A DNA stretch of 64,000 nt from Armillaria gallica. Taxonomy: Eukaryota; Basidiomycota; Agaricomycetes; Agaricales; Physalacriaceae. The notes under the pieces were generated by a model. That model had not been told where the DNA came from. It ran no database searches and saw nothing but the letters and a program-made list of their open reading frames with translations. The position numbers were made by a program, and so were the translations under genes. Position 1 is the first letter of the stretch; every line of letters starts with the position of its first letter. The DNA is taken from the NCBI GenBank assembly GCA_037576215.1, contig JBANDB010000006.1, positions 5,456,001-5,520,000 on the forward strand. Direction: 5' to 3'. Below are positions 1 through 9,439 of the stretch, piece by piece.

Positions 1-260
1 TGACTGAAGTTCGGGCCGTAACCATAGAAAGGGAGCCGTTGCTTACGGGACACGGGATGCGGGGACACTGCAGCGGCTTCTTCCAACGCGCTCAGCCTTC
101 GTCCAGTGATGTGTACCTTTGTACCATTTGCAGCAAAGGCTCTGGCAGTGGTAAATCCTTTGCTGAAGGGTCAACCGCGAGCCATAGACGAGAATCCTTA
201 TGTTTACATCCCTGTTCCTTCCCCTGTAACAAGGCCTTCTAGCGACATCAATGTAGCCAT
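1..260 (-). pseudogene. SDR fragment A (5' end only), decayed
   Basis: The complement reads as the first two exons of the SDR family seen intact at 14313-15426, 18375-19489, 40172-41283 and 45731-46841. A start at 260 opens a short exon to 208 that ends just before the Rossmann glycine motif at a GTAAAC donor. The second exon, roughly 157-40, encodes the conserved stretch AANGTKVHITGRRL. Exon 1 has lost several codons compared with intact copies, and nothing after exon 2 is recognisable before the window edge. The sequence at 1-20 matches 40019-40040 in inverted orientation, where an intact SDR begins, so an internal deletion is likely. A conserved TATA-like box lies upstream at 289-300. It is probably non-functional, although the gene could continue left of the window. 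Confidence 0.7.
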
Positions 261-288
261 GGCCGATGTTGGGAGAAGGCAAGAGACA

Positions 289-300
289 GTCCCTTTTATT
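289..300 (-). promoter_or_regulatory. Conserved SDR-family TATA-like core promoter box (copy A)
   Basis: On the minus strand the box reads AATAAAAGGGAC, preceded by CTGCTGG. The same box, at nearly the same distance from the start codon (about 40-50 bp), precedes SDR copies at 15426, 19489 and 40172. Function is inferred from position and conservation among paralogues only. Confidence 0.5.
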
Positions 301-770
301 CCAGCAGTGGATTCCAATCAGAATGCATCTCATCAATGGCCTGTCCTTCTTCGGCATTTATTCCATTTCCCGAGATAGCGACGAACGGGAACCGTAGTTT
401 CGAAGGTCGACGCTCGCTGTCATCGTTAAGATCTTCTGCATACAGGTATTGTTAGGCAAGACTAGCTTAATCGAGGCGTACAATATCACACTTCTGGGAT
501 CTCTTTCCCTTCGATATTGCACGCGTCTCTCCGTGCGCTGGATACTTGTCGTTCGTATCCACTATGCAATTTAGCCTATGGTACCATTTAACTGTTCGCT
601 TGCGGCTTGAAGGGATAACGAAGACAAGAAGAGGAACGATAGAATCGATTGTTAGGTGCAAAAGGACAGCGTCGGAGTTTCAAACACGGTTTGAACTACG
701 ACCGCCATCTACCATCGTCTATACCACCACCATTTTTACCACACTCTTACCTTTTTTCTACCTCAAAGCA

Positions 771-1280
771 ATGCCAGAACACAGCAAAGTGACCTCCCCC
801 TTTAGCGAGACGATGGACCCGCTCACCGTATGAAGAAGCTGTCAATGAAAAAGAAGACCTCCAGCGTCAAATACCACTCGCTTCATCCTCTCTATTTATC
901 CGCCTATTACAATCTGCCGAAGCTGAACTAGCGAAGTGCAAAGACTATCGCCGCAAGGAAACCTTTTTTCGTGAACTGGCGGCAGAAATCGAGGAATTCA
1001 AGCCGGGAATGCGTCCAATGTTTGGTGAGGACTCTGGTACGTTCCGCAGATGCTTCGTCCGCTCGTTGTACATTGATTTTGTTTCAGATGCGTACAGGCA
1101 TCTGCTTCCGGAAGAGCGGCTAGCTCCTGATGGGTGATTACGCTCGGTGTTGTATCTCCTTGACCCGCCGACTTTGGTTGAACCAAGCTCACTGATGTGT
1201 TGATTCTCCGTCTGCTCTGGTCAAAGCTCTTCTGGCTAGTGATCCTCTCTCCGTGTCTCTTGTGATTTCTGTATTGGTAG
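771..1280 (+). pseudogene. TAH family copy 1 (tail-anchored helical protein), frameshifted
   Basis: This copy is colinear with the intact family members at 8769-9285 and 38136-38653. The ATG at 771 reads SETMDP, then the frame is lost because several bases are missing around 815-835. The right frame resumes with AELAKCKDYRRKETFFREL, and the exon 1 end motif FGEDS is present near 1035. The third exon (about 1188-1280) has an in-frame TGA inside the hydrophobic tail, where intact copies have Trp. About 390 bp of 5' flank (from about 385) and the 3' flank to about 1430 are also shared with other copies. At least two disabling lesions make this a pseudogene. Confidence 0.75.
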
Positions 1281-1884
1281 CTTGGCTATTGGTACGTCTG
1301 CAAAATATTGCAGATGTTCATCGTCTGCCCTCATTTGTTTCAACAGCGTTTTCTACACTATTCTCCGTATCTGTCCTGAACGATTCTTACATCTACTTTT
1401 GTATCTGTACCCTGTCGCGATGAAACCAATGGTTCTGCGAATGTCGCTTGTATATCTTATAAGGGTGACTAAAAACTCTAGCGTGTGTATTGGCTACAGA
1501 TCAATGAATGGTGTTAGGCTCGACTTCCTATGCATCAGATAATGGTCGAGGCTGCTGCCGGCCCGGGGTACATTGCTGGTTCGGAAAACTGGCAAAGGAG
1601 GAATGGATTAGGTGTAGTTAGTTGAGAAGGAATATTGTGGCCTTGTAATCGGTGAGGCGTCGATATGCTATGTCTTCCGAGAGCAGCCATTCTTCTCTCT
1701 GGTTCTGATCCGGTGGGAATAAAATGAACTGAGGATCATAGTCAGTAATTTAAACGTGGGGAATACGCTGAGCACTCCAGCTTCGAACGTTAACAAATAG
1801 CTCGACGCTTGAGCGCTTGAGCCGCCATGGGACCTGAATTATCAATTAAATCTTCCTTCATGATTGCATGGACACTATCGTGGA
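1281..1884. other. Non-coding stretch; start is TAH 3' flank
   Basis: Bases 1281-1430 match the 3' flank of TAH copies (for example 9948-10090). From about 1430 to 1884 I see no supported gene; open frames are short and without recognisable motifs. Confidence 0.5.
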
Positions 1885-2042
1885 CCACAGCTGGGTAGCG
1901 ACTATTTTTGGCTAGTAAAAATAGAATCAAAATACGAGATGCCGATTTTGGGCGAGGCAAATCCTTTGATATTTCCTTATTAGGGAGCTTCCCGGATTTT
2001 GATTCTATTTTGACTGGTCCACAATAGTTGCCACAGCTGTGG
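1885..2042. repeat. Foldback (inverted-repeat) element, about 158 bp
   Basis: The left arm 1885-1933 and right arm 1996-2042 are imperfect inverted copies. Both contain ATAGAATCAAAAT joined to a CCACAGCTG end. The arms could form a long hairpin with a loop of about 60 bp. This may be a small foldback MITE or a remnant of one; no clear target-site duplication could be identified. Confidence 0.45.
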
Positions 2043-2231
2043 ACGTTGGGAAGCTTGCGCGCTCATTACTGACACGTGGTCACGAGCACAGGTGGCCGGC
2101 CCTAACTTCGATTTCAACGCCGACCTTGCGAGTCATATCAAGTCGAATCTAATACCTACTCCACTGTGTTACCTTGTTAGAAGGTCGTTGATTACTTCTT
2201 TGAGAAATGTGCTTACTTACTCCTGATCAGG

Positions 2232-3887
2232 ATGGCATCTCCAACACGAACGGATAAATCACAATTCCATCCCAGCTTCGCTTCATTCATACCCGAATCC
2301 TTGCAGCCCCAGAGATCCTCCAGGATCGGGGAGCTTCTTCTCTCTAATAAGCCACCATTTGAATTTGAAAAGCAGGATTTGGTCGAGACTGCTGCCAGAG
2401 GCCCCCAAATTCTCGATGAATTTGACGAGAAAATTGCCGCGACACGCCAGTTGTTGGATTTTTTGGTCTCAGAAAGGGACCAGGCTGCGTTGAACATCTC
2501 CGATGCCAAGTCTGTTTTACACCCTGTGCGCAGACTGCCGGATGATGTGTTGCGTTCGTTCTTTCGGGCTTGTACCAAGTCGGCAGACCAGGTGTTCAAC
2601 AAGGAACTTGCCAATATGGTTCCTATCGTAAATATTGAATCTGTCCAACCAAATCAGCCACCATGGACCGTTTCCTGTGTCTGTCAACAATGGAGAACTG
2701 TCGCCATTCACACTGGAGAGTTATGGTCATTGATCGAGCTCGATCTTGATCAAAGATATCGAAACAAAGAGCTGGCCAAGAATCGCGTCTTCAGACTTGG
2801 CTTATCACTGGTCCGATCAAATGGGTACGATCTTTCCATCCGTCTTCATGGCAAGAAGAGCGTTCCAGGCGTCTCTACGATCCTTCAAATTCTCCTCCCC
2901 ACCGCTCCGTGCTGGAAGCGACCATCAATCTTCCTTCCTTCCTCCTCATTTCGACACTTTTATGTGTGTAAAGGGTATCTGAATCGCCTGGATGCCCTTT
3001 ACATATCTAGCAGACAGCCTGGGATTGAATCCCTTGATACCTTCCAACTTGCTCCGAGCTTGAAGGTCCTTGGAACCTGCCAGCCTTGGGACCGACTCGG
3101 AGCATACACACGCTTTTTCGCTCCCTCCTCAGGAATCACGACTTTGATATCTGCAGGCCCTAACATGCATACATATGAATGTCTTAAAAGGCTTCCGCAC
3201 ATACAAAAACTCACTCTCTTTTACCGGGGTCTCATCGGCGAGGCCGCAAAGCCAATTTCTTTACGCAGGGTGACCTTCCTTCATCTGATTTCCTGGCATT
3301 TCTCAAGTGCCTCTCAAGCTTTATCCGTCACCGATATGTATTCTCACCTCATCCTCCCATCTCTCCGACACCTGACGATAACCTTTATCGAATCGGAGTC
3401 GCCGGACCAAATCTCCTTTCCAGTTGTTACCAACCCAGATTCATGCCCCATCGAGGCGCTAAGTTGCATTTATCTCTGTAGTTCATCTCAGGAGGCATGC
3501 ACTCAACTAGGCGATGAACTCATCAAATTTTTACGTAGAACTCCCAAACTAATGGGATTAGGCGTTTTGACCTGCTCGGGGACGAGACTACCTGGTCAAT
3601 GGCTCAATAGCCTGGTATACATTCCCGGGCAAGACGCCATAACTCCGCGTCTCGGTCTTTTAAGGATATCACACGGTTGTATCTCCGCTGGGGATTTGGG
3701 CTGCCTTGTGGACGTTATCGAGTCCCGGAGGAGAACGGATATTCACTCATCGGACGGTGAACATTGCGCGTTGTTAGAGGGAGTGATGCTCGGGCCGGAA
3801 CCTATGGAGTTTGACGATGACGAGCTTTCAGAGAGATGGTCGGCATTGCTTGCTGGGGGACTAACTGTCACCCATAGAGTAGAATGA
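2232..3887 (+). CDS. F-box / LRR-like protein (intronless)
   Basis: A single 551-codon exon. Residues 58-92 form a short predicted coiled-coil segment ending in LLDFLVSERDQ. An F-box-like segment follows at about 97-150 (HPVRRLPDDVLRSFF, then a WTVSCVCQQWRTVA core with the typical Trp-Arg-x-x-Ala). The rest is leucine-rich with repeated SLRHL-type strands, as in the large F-box-like families of mushrooms. Such proteins normally link substrates to SCF ubiquitin ligases through Skp1; the target is unknown. The start at 2232 is the first ATG of the frame. Its C-terminal part is homologous to the broken fragments at 42040-42437 (-) and 50860-51660 (+). Alternative: a diverged member without ligase activity. 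Confidence 0.85.
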   Translation: MASPTRTDKSQFHPSFASFIPESLQPQRSSRIGELLLSNKPPFEFEKQDLVETAARGPQILDEFDEKIAATRQLLDFLVSERDQAALNISDAKSVLHPVRRLPDDVLRSFFRACTKSADQVFNKELANMVPIVNIESVQPNQPPWTVSCVCQQWRTVAIHTGELWSLIELDLDQRYRNKELAKNRVFRLGLSLVRSNGYDLSIRLHGKKSVPGVSTILQILLPTAPCWKRPSIFLPSSSFRHFYVCKGYLNRLDALYISSRQPGIESLDTFQLAPSLKVLGTCQPWDRLGAYTRFFAPSSGITTLISAGPNMHTYECLKRLPHIQKLTLFYRGLIGEAAKPISLRRVTFLHLISWHFSSASQALSVTDMYSHLILPSLRHLTITFIESESPDQISFPVVTNPDSCPIEALSCIYLCSSSQEACTQLGDELIKFLRRTPKLMGLGVLTCSGTRLPGQWLNSLVYIPGQDAITPRLGLLRISHGCISAGDLGCLVDVIESRRRTDIHSSDGEHCALLEGVMLGPEPMEFDDDELSERWSALLAGGLTVTHRVE

Positions 3888-4296
3888 GGTAGGAAAATTC
3901 ACGTGCATTGTTCAATTTTGCCATTCGTGGACTTATGAAAACAATACCGAAGGTCGAAGGCGAAAAGAATCAGGAGTAGCATCGTATGCAAGGGACGCAC
4001 GCGTTTATACCGAACGCAGAGGCAGAAGTAACGTCGACGACTATGGCAACTCCTTCCTTTGCTCTAATGTTACTTTATTATCTTAAAGCATTCAAATCCA
4101 AGGATAATATGAATACACACTCTCGTGTAATACCGGCACTCATATCCCATCTATACTTCCCTCCATTAACACACTCGCGAGTCGCCATCTGACAAACTAT
4201 ATGTAGCTCGAAGTCGTGAATGTTATTGAAGGATCTTCGGTAGACCCTGGTCGATGCTCGGTTACCGAAGATACAACGATTTCGCTGCATGCAGAA
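3888..4296. other. Intergenic stretch without a recognisable gene
   Basis: I see only short open frames and no conserved motif between the F-box gene and SDR fragment B. Confidence 0.4.
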
Positions 4297-4870
4297 GGGG
4301 TCAGGGTGGCAAGTTCAGTTCCAGACAGGTAAAGTAGCGGTGCCCTGTGATGTCGAACTTGGCCGGCATGCCACCGGCATTGATTAGCCTTGGCGCGCGT
4401 TGGGGGCGGGACTCTGCTCTTTTGATGAGGAGGCTTTGGAAAGCGCGTACGACGCAGAACGGCGCGATCGTGTTTAGCCCGAAGATATCTGCCCAGCCTG
4501 AGTTCTGTAGCATTTCCAGTTCGAAAGGATTCTCTGCAGCGTATTTCTTCGTGATGGACTCTTGGTCGCAAGGCAGCAAACCTGGCACTACGAAGACATT
4601 AATGTATGGACGAAGGAATCGAAGGAATCATGAACGAACTTGTCGACGAGGATATCGAGCTTGCTGTCGATTCCTTCAGTACGCGTGGCCCCGGCCTTGT
4701 CGCTTTGATGTCCTTCCAAATTCTGTGGGCACATTAGTAACGAATCTCACGGGGAGAGAACAGCTGCTTAAATGGCAATGGATCCTAGAACACCTGTAAT
4801 TGACGCCGCAGCTTTCTCTAGCACGACCAGTGAGCTCCGTTACAGCCAAAACTTTCGCGGCACAAGAACG
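4297..4870 (-). pseudogene. SDR fragment B, truncated and frameshifted
   Basis: The complement resembles exons 2 to 4 of the intact SDR paralogues. Exon 4 gives WADIFGLNTIAPFCVVRAFQ, matching the family core. Exon 3 retains KLDILVDK with the same unusual GTTCGT donor seen in intact copies. Exon 2 (about 4800-4860) has lost its frame in the cofactor-binding part. Exon 1, the catalytic Tyr-x-x-x-Lys exon and the C-terminal exon are missing. It lies head-to-head with TAH copy 2. It cannot encode a working enzyme. Confidence 0.8.
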
Positions 4871-5318
4871 GCAGAGTCCGAGGTCCAACAGCCGAGCCAT
4901 GCGCTACGACGGCAAAGGACGGCAGTCTCTGTCGGAGTCTTAAATGTGGCTTGAACTACCACCATCCATTTACCGTCTACACCACCACCACCTTTACCGC
5001 GTCCTTGCTTTTCTTCCTCCTTGAAGCTATGTCTCAATTCAGAAACAAGATGGTCGTTCCCAGCGAGACGATGGACGCTGCACAGCGCAGAGAAAGTGGA
5101 AGTTGACGATTTGCCATGGCCGTGTAAAATGCCGAATACGAAATAGCGAAGCCCAATGACAATCGACAAAGGGAAACTCTTCTTCGTGAACTGGGGGTAG
5201 AACTGGAGCCTTTAGTCTGGAGGACATCGAGCCAGAAAGCGTTTGGCGAAGATTCTGGTACGTTCCGTAGATACTTCGTCCGCACCTAATAGTATATTTA
5301 CTTTTCTTAAGCTACGTA

Positions 5319-5355
5319 AGGTAGACGAAATCCACAGGTGACAGGTTCCACGTGG
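5319..5355 (+). repeat. Left terminal inverted repeat of the MITE
   Basis: 37 bp, inverted match to 6061-6097 with two mismatches, directly after TA at 5317-5318. Confidence 0.88.
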
Positions 5356-6060
5356 CCGACCGTGACGACCACAATGCTGGCCAACGAAGACATTTTGGAA
5401 CAAAATAAAAGCATAGAATGGTTAAGAGAGATAGATAGACTAGATGTATCTTTTTACTTTTTCAAAAAATACCTTCCCGGTGACACAGTATGAATAAAAA
5501 ATTTTATTTTCAAAAAACCTCTAAAACATCAAAAGGGAACGATTGGCGGGAGGTAGCGAAATTCCATGCCCGAGAATTTGCCGCTTATGTAATACGGTCC
5601 GGTACCTCCGCCGAGTTGCCGAGTTGCCGAGCCTAACTTCATCGAGCGACTCGAAAACAAAAGAAGATGAATTACTTTCCTTGGATAACTAAAGTGAGTT
5701 CAAACTTCAAAAATCTGTGGCCTTGAATACAACTTCACTCACCAATACTACAGAAAAAGACCAGACTCTAGGAGCCAGAACATTTATGAATAATATTAGT
5801 TATTCTCACTCAAATTCACCACTAGTTTTACAACGCGCTCAAATTACTTCATGGTTGCCAAGCAAAACTTGGGTCTAAATGCTTGGAAAGCAGCATGGAT
5901 GGAGAAGAAGTACCACTGTCATCATGTTCTTCTTGAAAATCTCCTTGACGAGTTGATAGAGCTCACTCTAATACTTAATTCGGACTCAAACAAGACCAAT
6001 TTTTTTCTTCTTCGCCCACCGGATTTGCCGTGTGACCGTGACAGTAACGCTTAGTCATTC

Positions 6061-6097
6061 CCACATGGAACCCGTCACCTGTGGATTTCGTCTACCT
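6061..6097 (-). repeat. Right terminal inverted repeat of the MITE
   Basis: 37 bp, inverted match to 5319-5355, directly followed by TA at 6098-6099 and then TAH exon 2 sequence. Confidence 0.88.
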
Positions 6098-6454
6098 TAC
6101 AGGCTTCTGTTCGGCAAAGGAGCTGGTCTTCCATCGGTGATTGCTCTCCTTGCTGTATACCCTCGGCCCCCAACGTCGGTTGAACTAGACTAGCTGACAT
6201 GATGATCTTCCACTCGTCTTCTTTTTTCTGGTCGGGATTTTCTTTCCGTTTCTGCTGTGGTTTCTACTACCAGTCTCGCTGAACAAGCTAAGGGAGTGTG
6301 CTCAGTTGTCCCAAGACATCTACCATTGATGTCGGTGTTGGGAAGGAAGGAAGTAGTTTTTATTAGTCGTAGGTGCTCCTGAACAGAAACGTAACGCCAT
6401 CCGTGCTACAGATAGACACGGACGTCTTACTGCACATAGATGTCTTGCCGATGT

Positions 6455-7969
6455 TTACTCGGTGCACCAGTGTCCTGTCCAATATTCACCGGCCTTTCCA
6501 TATAATGATCTTTTCTCCCAATCCAAGCCTTCTTCCCCAAGTGCATCAAGCCCTTCGCTCTTTAGCTGATCGATGACTTCCGAGTCATCAACACAGTCTA
6601 TACGCAAGGAAGTCAGCCTTGCCACATTCAAAACTGCTGCCCGCTGTTCATCAAAACGTCGACGAACGACGTCAATAAGGTTTTTCCCGTCTCTTCTTTC
6701 CCAGCCGACATCGGGATCAATACAGAGGCAGAGTCTCTTCATCGCGGGAAGGGTTTCAGGTACAGTTAACTGATCAAGTGGGGATACGGAATGGCCTTCT
6801 TCGTAGAATACGACTAGATGGCTGAGGCTTGCTGTGACGGCCTTGAGAAGGTGAATCTTTTGAACCACCTCCGGGAAAATGCCTAAATAATTGATGGAGC
6901 AGGCCGACCGTCCTAGAAAATCTTGGAGTGAATGCATCGCTGCGTCCTCGTTTGAAACGAAGTCCGGAAAATAGTTCAATCTTCTGAGCGACGGAGCCGT
7001 AAGAGCACCCAGTATTCTCACATCATTGACTTGAAAGAATCGGAGTTGTTCCATTCGAACGGGTAGGAGGCTCGGATTGCCAGAATCTAAATGCCCATCC
7101 TGCTCATCATAAACCTGAACCCGAATTTCGATGAGTGTTTGCATCTGGGTGATGTACCGAATGTCTGCCAAAGCCAAATGACGAAATGTCCCCTGAAAAT
7201 GTGTGAGGAGGCTAGCATTCAAAGGTCGTTTGGAAATCTCCACTGGCGGTCCGAGACTCGCACATCGAAGAGATGGTGCAAAGGACAATGCATCCGTGTC
7301 CAAGTACACTTCGGAGTCACGGGTATAAACGTACAGTTCTTCCAGAAAAGGAACATTTCCGAATACAGAGGAAAGCTTCGCCAGGTCTTCCGATGGTGCA
7401 GACATGTCCATCATTTTCCAGAGCACAGATTGTTGAATGACCATATCGAAGACGCGACTGTCATTCACGCCGTCTTCAGTCCTTATTGCTATCCATAACG
7501 GAAGCTCTGAAGAGCGACGAAAGTGATGGGCGAGGATATCCGTTGAGTGTTGTGTGTAGGGCGGTTTCAGAATGACAACAGACCATAGGATGGGCGACGC
7601 CAGCACAATATCCCACCACCATCCACAAACTTGCCCCAGGGGCCAGACTCCCTTGGTGACGTCGAGGCTGCTCTGAGGACGATGCGCAGCCCAGCGAAAT
7701 ATCTCCGCGAGGATGTCCTTTGGAAGATGATGGATAGGTGATAATGATGATTTGCGCCTCGAAAGCGAACGCTCCAGCTGCTCTTTTCGGCGCGTCAGTA
7801 GGGCGATTTCGGTGTCTATAATGGACAACTCCTGTTCATATGCGGTAACGTCCTTTTCAATCCAAGAGACGTCAGCGTCTAGTAAGGGCCTCTTCTTACG
7901 AAGAATCGACGTTATTATCGCTTCGCATTCAGATTCGTCGTCTTGTAGCGGAATAGCACCAGATGACAT
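6455..7969 (-). CDS. F-box protein with N-terminal coiled coil
   Basis: A single 504-codon exon. Residues 35-72 are a heptad-rich helix (YEQELSIIDTEIALLTRRKE). An F-box-like motif follows at about 78-130 (SPIHHLPKDILAEIFRWAA, then a VCGWWWDIVLASPILWS core). The remainder has leucine-rich strands. Members of this class in mushrooms are candidate SCF substrate adaptors; the substrate is unknown. The ATG at 7969 is the first in frame. It is only distantly similar to the F-box gene at 2232-3887, sharing architecture rather than close sequence. Confidence 0.85.
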   Translation of the reverse strand: MSSGAIPLQDDESECEAIITSILRKKRPLLDADVSWIEKDVTAYEQELSIIDTEIALLTRRKEQLERSLSRRKSSLSPIHHLPKDILAEIFRWAAHRPQSSLDVTKGVWPLGQVCGWWWDIVLASPILWSVVILKPPYTQHSTDILAHHFRRSSELPLWIAIRTEDGVNDSRVFDMVIQQSVLWKMMDMSAPSEDLAKLSSVFGNVPFLEELYVYTRDSEVYLDTDALSFAPSLRCASLGPPVEISKRPLNASLLTHFQGTFRHLALADIRYITQMQTLIEIRVQVYDEQDGHLDSGNPSLLPVRMEQLRFFQVNDVRILGALTAPSLRRLNYFPDFVSNEDAAMHSLQDFLGRSACSINYLGIFPEVVQKIHLLKAVTASLSHLVVFYEEGHSVSPLDQLTVPETLPAMKRLCLCIDPDVGWERRDGKNLIDVVRRRFDEQRAAVLNVARLTSLRIDCVDDSEVIDQLKSEGLDALGEEGLDWEKRSLYGKAGEYWTGHWCTE

Positions 7970-8768
7970 GATGGAGAATAGAACTAAACTGTAAATAGCA
8001 AGTTATCAAGCCCTGTAGTTTGAAAGCAGCTGTATGATACTCACGCTTTGGATTGTGCAACAGAACGCACTGAGTAAAGACCGAGGTCTTGGCAGGGGAA
8101 CGAAAGTGAACGATGACAAGATCCCGCCTTTCCTGTTTCGGAGACCAACCGTTGTTTCACCTGTTACCAACCCATTTAATTGTTCGCTGAGAGAGAAGGA
8201 ACTGCTTGAACCAAGACGCGGAGAGGAACGATAGCCTGTAGACTCGTCACACCGCGAATATAGAAATTTAGAGCAATCTTATTCTTATGTATATATCCAT
8301 GTTTTGAATTACGTCAATTTTTATGGAACCAAAGGTTCAAGAATGCCTTAAACTGGGTATTCTGTTGCGCGCCCCTTCCTTGAACCTTCAATTGAAGTGT
8401 AATTGTCTCGCAGCTCACCTTCATCGTCGTTTTCTACCATCATCGCCTTTATCCGAGGGCTGGATTCCGCCAGCCTGAGGCTCGGCGTTCATGCCTGACG
8501 TTGTTTGTATCCACTGCGAGACTTAGCTTGCGGTACCAACCTATAATGCTGCATTGCTGGCCGAGAGGGAAGAACGAAGAGCAATGGAACAGGATCGTGG
8601 TGGTACCGGCGCAACGTCTCAATAAGGAACGGCCGAGCCCTGTGCTAGGACGGCAGGCAGCGTCGGAGTTTGAAATACGGCTTGAATTGCTACCACCATC
8701 ATCCATCTACCACCGTCTATACTACCATTACCTTTACCACGCCCTTACCTTTCTTCCACATCGAAGCT
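7970..8768. other. Non-coding; 3' half is the 5' flank of TAH copy 3
   Basis: From about 8460 to 8768 the sequence matches the upstream region of other TAH copies, including a GGTACCAACC segment and the GTCGGAGTTTGAAA segment just before the start. 7970-8450 shows no supported feature. Confidence 0.5.
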
Positions 8769-9285
8769 ATGCCTGAACTCAAAAAGAAGATGGAAGCTCT
8801 CGGCGAGACGATGGATGCCGCACAGCGCAGAGAATACGAACGAGTTGTCGACGACGTCAAAATATTCAAACATGAAATGGAAGTTGTCATATCTTATCAA
8901 TTTGCCATGGCCGTGCAAGACGCCGAAGACGAAATAGCCAAGTCCAAAGATAGTCGACAGAGGGAAACTCTTCTTCGTGAACTGCGAGCAGAACTGGAGG
9001 ACACTAAGCCGGGAATGCTTCAGGTGTTTGGCGAGGACTCTGGTACGTTCTGTAGCTGCTTCGTCCGCCCCTAGTATATTCATTTGTTTCAGCTGCGTAC
9101 AGGCTTCTGGTCGCGGAGCAAAAACTGGTCACTCATCGGTGATTAAGCTCCTTGCTGTCTCTCCTTGACTCGCCGACTTTGGTTGAACTAGGCTGACTGA
9201 CATAATGCTTTTTCGCTTTCTCTTGTCAACTCTTTTCTGGCTTGGGATTTTCTCTCCGTTTCTGCTGTGGTTTTACCTTCGGTAG
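8769..9285 (+). CDS. TAH family copy 3: small helical protein with C-terminal hydrophobic tail (intact)
   Basis: Exons 8769-9042, 9093-9138 and 9192-9285 give 137 residues. I do not recognise the family. Residues 1-90 are charged and helical (AQRREYERVVDDV; RQRETLLRELRAELED), followed by a conserved KPGMLQVFGEDS at the exon 1 end, AYRLLVAEQKL in exon 2, then RLTD and a hydrophobic stretch FWLGIFSPFLLWFYLR running to the C-terminus (about 113-137). This suggests a tail-anchored membrane protein with a cytosolic helical head. The model is supported by the copy at 38136-38653, which has exactly the same exon lengths (274, 46, 94 nt) and compatible splice sites. At least six further copies are decayed. 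No function can be assigned. Confidence 0.75.
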
Positions 9286-9439
9286 AGGACTTGGCTTGAC
9301 TATCTGTATGTCTCAGCGCAATATCGTAGATGTTCATTGTCTAACCTCATTCGTTTTTACAGCGTTTTGTACACTATTCTCCGTATACCTTTCCTGAAAG
9401 TGTCCTATACCTAGTTTTGTACTCGCAGCATGTAGCGAT

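Larger units (their letters stand above)
5319..6097. mobile_element. MITE-like element, 779 bp, 37-bp TIRs, TA target duplication
   Basis: The termini 5319-5355 and 6061-6097 are inverted repeats of 37 bp with two mismatches, beginning AGGTAGACGAAATCCACAGG. The element is flanked by TA on both sides (5317-5318 and 6098-6099). The pre-insertion site is recoverable from paralogues. The interior is AT-rich and has no transposase-like frame; the longest open frame (5851-6054) has no recognisable domain. A TA target with short TIRs fits a non-autonomous Tc1/mariner-like element, but the superfamily is inference. Confidence 0.85.
5029..6285 (+). pseudogene. TAH family copy 2, split by a MITE
   Basis: The 5' part (5029-5318) starts with an ATG in the same context as the intact copy at 8769. 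It keeps SETMDAAQRRE but then has a large in-frame gap and frame loss. The segment 6100-6140 carries exon 2 and 6191-6280 carries the hydrophobic third exon, where a one-base change breaks the frame. Between them lies a 779-bp insertion (5319-6097). Removing the insertion and one TA recovers the sequence GCTACGTACAGGCTTCT, which matches the exon 2 start of other copies. Confidence 0.75.

Noticed and set aside
8745..9083. Minus-strand frame of 112 codons over TAH copy 3
   Set aside because: Shadow of the plus-strand gene; the matching frame is not kept in the other intact copy.
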